From contig DAOVFL010000057.1 of assembly GCA_030672945.1 (NCBI GenBank), forward strand, positions 1 to 6,231: 6,231 nt of DNA, written 5' to 3'. Of this stretch, positions 1-4,336 are shown in pieces. This DNA comes from Candidatus Bathyarchaeota archaeon. GTDB taxonomy: Archaea; Thermoproteota; Bathyarchaeia; Bathyarchaeales; Bathycorpusculaceae. The position numbers and the translations under genes are program-made. The notes beneath the pieces are model-generated. The model made no database searches. It was not told the origin of the DNA and worked only from the letters and a program-made list of their open reading frames with translations. Within the stretch, counting starts at the first letter, position 1. Every line of letters starts with the position of its first letter.

Positions 1-1
1 A

Positions 2-199
2 GTAAACCGCAATCTACAATTACTAGAGAAGGAAGGAATCATCAAAACCAAATATTATGGACGCATGAAAATGATTGAACTAGAAATAAACAACCCAAAA
101 ACACAAGCACTCCTAAAAGCCCTACACCTACTTAACAGGCCAATCCTTTCTCAAGATCGAAACCAGCAGCAACACATTACTAGCAATTTCACGTATTAA
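2..199 (+). CDS. Winged-helix transcriptional regulator, C-terminal part (gene starts outside the window)
   Basis: The frame is open from the window edge to a TAA at 197-199 and gives 65 residues. It begins with the end of a winged helix-turn-helix: NRNLQLLEKEGIIKTKYYG fits the recognition-helix end plus the beta-wing turn typical of archaeal ArsR/MarR-like regulators (LxxLExxGIIxxxxxG). A basic, leucine-rich helix follows (TQALLKALHLLNRP), then a polar glutamine-rich tail that looks disordered. It is presumably a cytoplasmic DNA-binding protein. The N-terminal half, and so the exact subfamily and any ligand site, lies outside the window. It points toward the minus-strand genes that follow, so it is not co-transcribed with them. 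Family assignment is by motif only; the regulated genes cannot be told. Confidence 0.7.
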   Translation, partial: VNRNLQLLEKEGIIKTKYYGRMKMIELEINNPKTQALLKALHLLNRPILSQDRNQQQHITSNFTY

Positions 200-249
200 G
201 AGTAGTCAACGCATAGCGTATTCCGTAACTGTCCTGTTGCTATTAATGG

Positions 250-366
250 TTAAGGCAAAACGTCATTATTTATTTTTTCAGTAATTTGGGCGTATTCGTT
301 CGGCGCAAAGCAGTAGACTTTGTAATCTCGTTCGCCTACTAAAGGATCGATCAAAGTAAGACAAAA
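250..366 (-). pseudogene. Possible C-terminal coding remnant of unknown protein
   Basis: Minus-strand frame open for 38 codons between a stop at 367-369 and a TAA at 250-252. The translation has a protein-like composition, including GERDYKVYCFAPNEYAQITE and ending NNDVLP. It contains no ATG and no Shine-Dalgarno sequence; the only plausible start is an internal TTG. The sequence upstream on the same strand does not continue it in any frame. I read it as the tail of a decayed gene rather than a working small protein. No family is recognised. Chance openness cannot be excluded at this length. Confidence 0.3.
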
Positions 367-441
367 TTAGGAAAGAAAATCGTAAGCGAGAGAAATGTAT
401 GGCAACCTTCGTTTTATGAAAGAATAGAAGCTCTCAATGTT

Positions 442-1011
442 TTATAGGCTGATAGTCGCTATTAGCGGTGGCGTTTCTATTGTAAGGTCTAGGGTATGAC
501 TTTCGAACAATCCAACAATCTGGTATATGTCGGGTGGAACTTTCCTGTACTCATAGAGAGGGTCTTGATCGAAGCCTCTGAATATTGGGTCGTATTCTTG
601 ATACCATGTAAGAGTACATGACTGGCTTAGTCCTGGAGGTAATGGCAAAGGTATAATTTGTGCCAAGTACGCAATGTTGGGCTTATAGACTCGAGAACCG
701 TACCTATCGTACACTACGAAACTAAACCTGTCGTTACCGTATTTGAAAGGCAAAGTTTCGTTTCCAATGTTTTCCAGCAATAACGTCATATTCACAGTTT
801 CACCAACCTTAAACGTTGTCCTGTTAAGTATGATCGTCAATTTTAAAGGAAACATTGACGCCTCTGCCATAACACCTCCTCCAACACCATTTTCCACAGT
901 TCTAGTTAATGCTTTCAACCCACAAACACCTGTCAGACCAAGAACCACAAAAGCCAAACAAAGAACAACCATCCGCTTTGGAGACAGAATCACCCTACCC
1001 ACTCTCTGCAA
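442..1011 (-). CDS. Signal-anchored BsuPI-like (proteinase-inhibitor fold) surface protein
   Basis: The protein has 189 residues. A basic N-terminus is followed by a hydrophobic stretch at about residues 14-32 (MVVLCLAFVVLGLTG), a signal peptide or membrane anchor. From about residue 55 the pattern is that of the BsuPI domain named after the Bacillus subtilis intracellular proteinase inhibitor: FKVGETVNMTLLLENIGNET, then a hydrophobic strand ending FSFVVYDRYG, then LPPGLSQSCTLTWYQ and the closing VPPDIYQIVG. In the family this is a small beta-sandwich; inhibition is shown only for the Bacillus founder, so the function here is inferred. It follows the winged-helix membrane gene by 24 bases on the same strand. 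The TTG at 1009-1011 lacks a clear Shine-Dalgarno; in-frame GTG codons at residues 4 and 7 or the ATG at residue 14 (970-972) are alternatives. A truncated relative lies at 2837-3133. Confidence 0.72.
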   Translation of the reverse strand: MQRVGRVILSPKRMVVLCLAFVVLGLTGVCGLKALTRTVENGVGGGVMAEASMFPLKLTIILNRTTFKVGETVNMTLLLENIGNETLPFKYGNDRFSFVVYDRYGSRVYKPNIAYLAQIIPLPLPPGLSQSCTLTWYQEYDPIFRGFDQDPLYEYRKVPPDIYQIVGLFESHTLDLTIETPPLIATISL

Positions 1012-1029
1012 ACAACAAAAGATAGAACC

Positions 1030-1039
1030 TATATTTTAA
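1030..1039 (-). promoter_or_regulatory. Possible TATA box for the BsuPI-like gene
   Basis: On the minus strand this reads TTAAAATATA, centred about 23 bases before the TTG start of the BsuPI-like gene and overlapping the stop codon of the preceding gene. The gene has no clear ribosome-binding site, which fits a leaderless transcript from an own promoter. A GTG at 1000-1002 would also fit the expected distance. AT-rich sequence makes chance matches common. Confidence 0.3.
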
Positions 1040-1500
1040 TCATTTTCTTGAACACGCTGTTCTACTTTTTGAACAGTAGTTTTTGGCGGGAGAACCCTAA
1101 AGAATTGTATAGTCTCTATGATGTGAATTCCAAAGCCTAACAACGAAAACATAAGTGCCACATTTCTCACTGCCCCAGAAAGCACAAGCAACGAAAAAAT
1201 AGCAAAAACTCCATATAAGAGAGTGTAAAAGAAGCTTTTTGGAATAATAAACTTTTTCACTACAAAGAAGAACTTTAATATTCCGAACCTGCGAGGTACA
1301 ACATGATAAACACCATACTTGTCCTTATTGACAAGCTTTAGACTCTTCAACTTTTCCAAGTGATGAACAGCCAAGGCAGGACTAGAAAAACCAACCAGCT
1401 GAGCAGTATCCCTCGCAGAAACCTTCCTAACTCTCAACAGAACAAGATAAACCCTGAACGTATTGTACTCACCAGCAACCTTCCTCTCAAACTCAGACAC
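1036..1500 (-). CDS. Winged-helix DNA-binding protein with two C-terminal membrane helices
   Basis: From the chosen GTG start the protein has 154 residues beginning MSEFERKVAGEYNTFRVYLV. Residues about 10-70 form a winged helix: SARDTAQLVGFSSPALAVHH carries the helix-turn-helix, LEKLKSLKLVNKDKYGVYHV the end of the recognition helix and the wing. Two hydrophobic segments follow at about 90-111 (TLLYGVFAIFSLLVLSG) and 113-134 (VALMFSLLGFGIHIIETI), then a charged tail. This layout is a recurring archaeal type of membrane-tethered regulator, thought to read a signal at the membrane; the signal is unknown. The start is GTG at 1498-1500 because AAGGGG at 1509-1514 sits 8 bases before it; a TTG six bases upstream would be only 2 bases from that site. 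Its neighbours on both sides encode exported proteins, so control of this cassette is a reasonable inference. Confidence 0.75.
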   Translation of the reverse strand: MSEFERKVAGEYNTFRVYLVLLRVRKVSARDTAQLVGFSSPALAVHHLEKLKSLKLVNKDKYGVYHVVPRRFGILKFFFVVKKFIIPKSFFYTLLYGVFAIFSLLVLSGAVRNVALMFSLLGFGIHIIETIQFFRVLPPKTTVQKVEQRVQEND

Positions 1501-1874
1501 AGCCAAAACCCCTTTCCAAATCTATCAACGATGTTTCTACCTTTCAAGGACTTCTTATCGTCTATTTCCCATATATCTCTATTCCGCGCGCTCACGTCAG
1601 GGGCAAAGGTAATCATTATCCATCTAATCCCATACAGCGCTGGATCTGCAGGAAGGTACGTGTCGTTAAATCTGTCTACCCAAGCTTCAATGTCAACCCA
1701 CACAGGTATTACATCGTTTGGTTGAAGAGTTTTAAGCTTGTCTGTAAACTCTGAACTTAAACTAATTCCCTGTGCTTTGGGTAGCAGATTGTTAGAGGCA
1801 TTGACGCTTAATTGTGAACTGAAAAGCGATACAAACAAAAGTAAAACGAATGTTCCTTTACCAACCTTCTTCAA
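1434..1874 (-). CDS. Secreted protein of unknown function, C-terminus probably lost
   Basis: The open frame has 146 residues from a TTG at 1872-1874. GGAG at 1887-1890 lies 12 bases upstream, a long spacing. Residues 1-26 form a clear signal peptide: MKKVGKGTFVLLLFVSLFSS ending near VNAS. The mature start, SSEFTDKLKTLQPNDVIPVW, resembles the opening of many archaeal secreted proteins and subtilase pro-regions (a helix ending in 'P..DxIPVxV'), but I cannot assign a family. The last 20-odd codons overlap the start of the winged-helix gene and look unlike a natural ending (LSLRGRLLVSTIRSGFILFC). I infer that the gene was cut short and now reads into its neighbour until a chance stop. It starts 16 bases after the PepSY-like gene ends, so they are probably co-transcribed. 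Confidence 0.5.
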   Translation of the reverse strand: MKKVGKGTFVLLLFVSLFSSQLSVNASNNLLPKAQGISLSSEFTDKLKTLQPNDVIPVWVDIEAWVDRFNDTYLPADPALYGIRWIMITFAPDVSARNRDIWEIDDKKSLKGRNIVDRFGKGFWLCLSLRGRLLVSTIRSGFILFC

Positions 1875-1890
1875 ATCTATATATCACTCC

Positions 1891-2292
1891 TTAAAGGTAA
1901 TGAACGCCTCTTAATTCCAGAAGTATTTCTCCCGTTTCCTCGTCTATATAGTGCCAAAGCTGAGTGCTGGTAATCCCATAAGGCTTTAGGAATATGCCCC
2001 ACACAATTTCCCATACTCCGTGGTCATCTGGAAGACTACCATAGCGCTCGATGTTTTGTTCTTTCATTGATTTGACGATTGTGACATTCAAATATTCAGC
2101 CTCGGCAAGAAAGTAGTCAGTTGCATTCTCTATATACTCCTGCATGGTCGGCGAACTCCTGCTAATCTCGATGGCTTCTTCTTTGGTTATAGTAGAACTA
2201 ACCATTAAGGTCTGGCAAGACGTGAACAGAAGAATCCCGAGCAGCAAGAAGAATGTGACATGTTTGTCTGAGATTACCATCTTTCTTCCCAC
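1891..2292 (-). CDS. Secreted PepSY-like protein
   Basis: The protein has 133 residues from a GTG at 2290-2292. The hydrophobic core FFLLLGILLFTS at residues 14-25 is a signal peptide. FTSC at 23-26 is a weak lipobox, so Cys26 could be lipid-anchored. The rest fits a PepSY-like domain: a helix beginning TKEEAIEIS (36-44), then WEIVWG (94-99) and the closing strand pair YIDEETGEILLEL (115-127), the 'W.V.. ...D.etGeil' signature. In that superfamily such domains are extracytoplasmic and often sit next to proteases, but a function here is not shown. A TATA-like box lies 25 bases upstream of the GTG and no Shine-Dalgarno precedes it, which suits a leaderless start. The ATG at residue 5 is the alternative. 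It appears to head the transcript through 442. Confidence 0.65.
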   Translation of the reverse strand: MGRKMVISDKHVTFFLLLGILLFTSCQTLMVSSTITKEEAIEISRSSPTMQEYIENATDYFLAEAEYLNVTIVKSMKEQNIERYGSLPDDHGVWEIVWGIFLKPYGITSTQLWHYIDEETGEILLELRGVHYL

Positions 2293-2313
2293 ATTATGTC
2301 TACAGCCAATAAT

Positions 2314-2321
2314 CTATAAAA
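2314..2321 (-). promoter_or_regulatory. TATA box of the PepSY-like gene and probable envelope operon
   Basis: The minus strand reads TTTTATAG, centred about 25 bases before the GTG at 2290-2292. That is the distance expected for an archaeal leaderless transcript, and it supports the GTG over the ATG four codons later. It lies in the 78-base gap after the small membrane protein gene. Confidence 0.42.
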
Positions 2322-2370
2322 CTATGGATTAGAACAGTTGCTGTCTGAACGTTTTTCGTGACATACGTCT

Positions 2371-2646
2371 CTAGTCGGAAGATTTCTTAACATTCTTCAA
2401 AGCTATGACGCTTAGAAGGACGAAGCCTGCGTAGAGACTTAGACGTATCAGAGCGAGAATCCTCATTGTTAAAACGCCGGTTGGAACCCGATACGCTATC
2501 TGAAGTAAATCGGAAAATGCTAGAAGTGCAAAACCGCAGCTAAAATACAGAAACACCCTAATCTTCTTATTGTAGTATTCGCGGATGCCGTGAAAAAACA
2601 AAACGCAACTCGTCAGGAAATAAGCTACATCAATCCAGAAATACAT
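2371..2646 (-). CDS. Small three-helix membrane protein
   Basis: The protein has 91 residues from an ATG at 2644-2646. GGAGGAG at 2658-2664 lies 11 bases upstream. Three hydrophobic segments are visible: about 5-20 (IDVAYFLTSCVLFFHG), 30-50 (RVFLYFSCGFALLAFSDLLQ) and 61-83 (MRILALIRLSLYAGFVLLSV). Short basic loops (REYYNKKIR) and a basic tail (KNVKKSSD) would face the cytoplasm. The pattern recalls the small DUF5985-type membrane proteins (a turn of charged residues after helix 1, an F..LA..D motif in helix 2), but this is an impression and not a firm assignment. It has its own promoter-like box upstream and is separated by 78 bases from the next gene on the same strand. Confidence 0.65.
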   Translation of the reverse strand: MYFWIDVAYFLTSCVLFFHGIREYYNKKIRVFLYFSCGFALLAFSDLLQIAYRVPTGVLTMRILALIRLSLYAGFVLLSVIALKNVKKSSD

Positions 2647-2657
2647 GTTCTCTTATT

Positions 2658-2664
2658 CTCCTCC
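2658..2664 (-). promoter_or_regulatory. Strong Shine-Dalgarno for the small membrane protein
   Basis: The minus strand reads GGAGGAG, the strongest ribosome-binding site in the left half of the window, 11 bases before the ATG at 2644-2646. It fixes that start. Confidence 0.6.
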
Positions 2665-2696
2665 ATTAGTTACTGCACTGTGTTATACCCAAAGCG

Positions 2697-2705
2697 TTTT
2701 TAAAG
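2697..2705 (-). promoter_or_regulatory. TATA box of the small membrane protein gene
   Basis: The minus strand reads CTTTAAAAA with the purine-rich TTAAAAAG just upstream, which fits a TFB-recognition element. The box is centred near 2701, which predicts transcription starting near 2675, ahead of the Shine-Dalgarno at 2658-2664. Confidence 0.42.
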
Positions 2706-2733
2706 CTTTTTAACCCACAGCAGGATCACGTGC

Positions 2734-2798
2734 GGAAACAGAACACGGTTTTAATTCTGAGTATAAACAGGATTCATCCTGCATTAAAATTCTGTTTT
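2734..2798. repeat. Nested imperfect inverted repeat
   Basis: Three pairs of arms are nested around one centre. AAACAGAA (2736-2743) matches TTCTGTTT (2790-2797). TTTTAAT (2749-2755) matches ATTAAAA (2783-2789). CAGGAT (2768-2773) matches ATCCTG (2776-2781). The left side has extra unpaired bases (2744-2748 and 2756-2767), so the structure is lopsided. It lies between the truncated BsuPI-like fragment and the small membrane protein gene. No T-run follows on either strand, so it is a poor intrinsic terminator. It could be a regulatory hairpin or a worn terminal-repeat element. Confidence 0.45.
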
Positions 2799-2836
2799 CT
2801 GAAGAGTCTGAGGTATGCTCCAGCTACTTCACTTTT

Positions 2837-3133
2837 CTATGGACGTACTTGGATTTCTATCTTGTCCGTTTCAATTTTATCGATCTGTTGTTCGTAGGGC
2901 TTAACGAAAATCGGGCCGGGTCCTGTTTTGCCGAATACGAAGTAGGTTCCAGGTTGGACCTGTCTTGATGTGAAGGAAGGAAAGTTATCTATTTCCAGTT
3001 GATCCCATGTCAGAGTTCGACCATATGACTCCCCAGGGTCCAATATTACGCCAGTAAGGATTGCCGCAACTCCGTGTGTGCTGGAATAGGTGTATATTGT
3101 TTGAAAGGATTTAGATTCGATAAGAGTTAGGCT
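2837..3133 (-). pseudogene. Truncated BsuPI-like protein (N-terminal half missing)
   Basis: The frame is open from 3133 (after a stop at 3134-3136) to a TAG at 2837-2839, about 98 residues. The only standard start codon is an internal TTG at 3041-3043. The C-terminal half of a BsuPI-like domain is clear: VILDPGESYGRTLTWDQ, then VQPGTYFVFGKTG, then a charged end KIETDKIEIQVRP. The same pieces occur in the intact gene at 442-1011 (LPPG..S...TLTW.Q, V.P..Y...G, IET). The first half of the fold (the VGE...L..N.G...F.VYD strands) and any signal peptide are absent, and the plus-strand zinc-ribbon gene occupies where they should be. I read this as a gene remnant left by a rearrangement near 3134-3160, though a short protein from the TTG cannot be excluded. 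Confidence 0.6.
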
Positions 3134-3148
3134 TTAATAGAGGACTTG

Positions 3149-3153
3149 AAGGA
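3149..3153 (+). promoter_or_regulatory. Shine-Dalgarno deciding the TTG start of the zinc-ribbon gene
   Basis: AAGGA lies 7 bases before the TTG at 3161-3163. An in-frame TAG at 3155-3157 rules out any earlier start. A TTTAA box at 3133-3137 lies about 25 bases before the TTG and may be the TATA element, although that would leave this Shine-Dalgarno in very short or no leader; TGTATATTG near 3091-3099 is the alternative promoter. Confidence 0.5.
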
Positions 3154-3160
3154 ATAGAAA

Positions 3161-3394
3161 TTGCAACGAATTAAACTCTACACTATTGACTTAACGAGAA
3201 GCAAGAGAAGAGGAGAATTTAAGTGTCCAAAATGTGGAATTGAGATATCTCCTGATGATGAAACAGAAGATGTCTACACAATTATGGAACCAGTTATGAA
3301 AGGAGACTATTTAGAAAAGATAATCTTACAATGTAACGGATGTGGAAGCCAGATTCACTTAGTTGGATTTCATGTTTTAAACAAAATAGCATGA
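3161..3394 (+). CDS. Small zinc-ribbon protein
   Basis: The protein has 77 residues from a TTG. After a basic N-terminus (LYTIDLTRSKRRGEF) there are two cysteine pairs, CPKC at residues 22-25 and CNGC at 58-61, followed by G and a hydrophobic strand (IHLVGFHVL). Two CxxC knuckles about 33 residues apart on beta-hairpins are a standard zinc ribbon, and all four ligands are present. The acidic linker SPDDETEDVYTIMEPVM is unusual but tidy. Such small stand-alone ribbons are common in archaea and usually of unknown role; nucleic-acid or protein contact is the general inference. It stands alone on the plus strand, diverging from the BsuPI-like remnant and converging with the broken membrane gene. 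The start is fixed by the Shine-Dalgarno and by an in-frame TAG two codons upstream. Confidence 0.7.
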   Translation: MQRIKLYTIDLTRSKRRGEFKCPKCGIEISPDDETEDVYTIMEPVMKGDYLEKIILQCNGCGSQIHLVGFHVLNKIA

Positions 3395-3455
3395 CGATTC
3401 AAAATCAGTTTCATCATTCTTTCTTCATCTCAACTATAGATAAAGCATACACACA

Positions 3456-3841
3456 TCAATCTTTGTTTTTCTTTGATTTTTGTTTGTATAGAACAGCGAT
3501 ATATTCTTCAGTAGCTTTCTCCACGTCCCATTTAAAAGGTTCCCCAAATGTTGTATTTCACCAGTTGATTAGTCTTGTAAGCATAATTTTAACGAAAATC
3601 AAGAAAACTACTGCTGGGATGACACTGATTGATATGAAGTTTATGGGAAAAGGGAAAAAAACTAATAGGAATAGCTTAAGAAAAACTCGGCTGTCAGGAA
3701 AATGGGTATGATAATAGCCCAGAAAATTCCTAAGAAATAATCTGGAAAGAAATCTAGACTAATATTAGGCAGTTCAAGTATCAGCCTATAAATGAATGGC
3801 AATTTGCTCTTTTCTATCTTTTTATAATTGTTTTCACTCAT
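3456..3841 (-). pseudogene. Broken two-helix membrane protein gene (one frameshift, one in-frame TGA)
   Basis: The start is ATG at 3839-3841 (MSENNYKKIEKSKLPFIYRL), with a TATA-like box 29 bases upstream. Frame 1 runs 59 residues, through a first helix (LGIFWAIIIPIFLTAEFFL), to a TAG at 3662-3664. The overlapping second frame carries the natural continuation: LFLLVFFPFPINFISISVIP, then AVVFLIFVKIML and TRLINW. After that comes an in-frame TGA (3558-3560) and 33 more protein-like residues (NTTFGEPFKWDVEKATEEYI to KSKKNKD) before the TGA at 3456-3458. Adding one base to the five-T run (minus strand, 3681-3685) joins the frames into FLTAEFFLKLFLLVFF. Total length then becomes 129 codons including the stop, with the TGA standing where a Trp (TGG) could have been. 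No family is recognised. A sequencing error could explain the frameshift but hardly the TGA as well. Confidence 0.6.
3460..3485 (+). terminator. T-rich stretch after the zinc-ribbon gene
   Basis: About 65 bases past the zinc-ribbon stop codon, the plus strand carries repeated T-runs (TCTTTGTTTTTCTTTGATTT and on). Archaeal transcription can stop at such runs without a hairpin. The same bases encode the lysine-rich tail of the convergent broken gene, so their T-richness may simply reflect that. Confidence 0.3.
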
Positions 3842-3864
3842 TTTTAATACAGCATGAATTTGTT

Positions 3865-3877
3865 CCATAAATACATA
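3865..3877 (-). promoter_or_regulatory. TATA box of the broken membrane gene
   Basis: The minus strand reads TATGTATTTATGG, centred about 29 bases before the ATG at 3839-3841, with no Shine-Dalgarno in between. This is the leaderless arrangement seen elsewhere in the window, and it favours this ATG over earlier in-frame starts at 3868 or 3904. Confidence 0.35.
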
Positions 3878-4280
3878 AGCTTTAGCATGTAGCAATCTTA
3901 GCAACTAGTTTCATAACAATTAAACGATCCTAGAAGACTGCAATTAGCACATAGGAAACACACCTCATTAACTCTATTCCTGAATCTTTCATTCCATGCT
4001 TTTTACTAGTTGATCTGAGCTATTCTATCATCCCAAATATGGGATTTTCATGCCAAATTTCCTTATGTTAAAAGAATTGCTTGTCTCTTAATATCTTGCT
4101 GGACGAGACTCACAGTTATTGATAATTACAGAAGCTTTTCTCAGAATTGTTATTTGGCTCGCATTTGTGCATACTCTAAAACAATAACATACACCAATAA
4201 CAATAGAAGATTTCTCTCAATCTCTCTTTCGGGAAGAGATAAGAACAAAACCGTTATTTCTATGATACTTAAAGAATACA

Positions 4281-4288
4281 TGTATATA
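4281..4288 (+). promoter_or_regulatory. Likely TATA box of the purM operon
   Basis: TGTATATA, preceded by the purine-rich AAAGAATACA, lies about 51 bases before the purM start. Transcription from near 4310 would give a leader of about 25 bases, long enough to contain the Shine-Dalgarno at 4324-4329. Confidence 0.42.
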
Positions 4289-4323
4289 CTGAAGCGAATA
4301 ACCGCTACTAGGATTTAAGATCT

Positions 4324-4329
4324 GGAGGA
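4324..4329 (+). promoter_or_regulatory. Shine-Dalgarno deciding the TTG start of purM
   Basis: GGAGGA lies 7 bases before the TTG at 4337-4339. An in-frame TAG at 4331-4333 excludes any start further upstream, so translation begins at the TTG. Confidence 0.65.
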
Positions 4330-4336
4330 ATAGGCA

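Larger units (their letters stand above)
3842..4336. other. AT-rich intergenic region without a clear gene
   Basis: About 500 bases lie between the broken membrane gene and purM. They hold the two promoters listed separately, two small hairpins and only short open frames. The hairpins are ATCCCA-AATA-TGGGAT at 4030-4045, running directly into TTTT, and TCTCTT-TCGGG-AAGAGA at 4223-4239. The first could be a weak plus-strand terminator. I see no tRNA, repeat array or transposase. Confidence 0.5.

Noticed and set aside
209..219. Short hairpin ACGC-ATA-GCGT plus the T-rich stretch at 265-279 as terminator of the first gene
   Set aside because: A four-base stem is too weak, and the T-rich stretch lies 65 bases past the stop inside the minus-strand coding remnant. 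Too little to call.
743..1039. Plus-strand open frame of 98 codons
   Set aside because: Antisense shadow of the BsuPI-like gene, which has a signal peptide and recognisable domain on the other strand.
1360..1725. Plus-strand open frame of 121 codons
   Set aside because: Antisense to the winged-helix and secreted-protein genes. Composition is low-complexity and there is no ribosome-binding site.
2144..2332. Plus-strand open frame of 62 codons
   Set aside because: Antisense shadow of the PepSY-like gene's signal-peptide region and promoter.
3558..3560. In-frame TGA as a selenocysteine codon
   Set aside because: The surrounding residues (INW-TGA-NTTF) show no redox motif, I see no SECIS-like hairpin after the gene, and the same gene also has a frameshift. 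Decay explains both.
3340..3711. Plus-strand open frame of 123 codons overlapping the zinc-ribbon gene
   Set aside because: It lies antisense to the rebuilt membrane pseudogene, which has coherent helices and a coherent tail. The plus-strand translation shows no domain pattern and has no ribosome-binding site.
3898..4005. Minus-strand stretch of about 34 codons rich in cysteine (VCFLCANCSLLG ... CYETSC), possibly a zinc-binding remnant
   Set aside because: It has no start codon and is preceded by two stops, and the cysteine spacing matches no ribbon I know. Not enough to call a gene fragment.
4150..4281. Minus-strand 43-codon frame with a leucine-rich hydrophobic centre, ATG at 4279-4281
   Set aside because: It crosses the purM promoter, has no ribosome-binding site or promoter of its own, and is short enough to be chance in AT-rich sequence. 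A single-helix peptide cannot be fully excluded.
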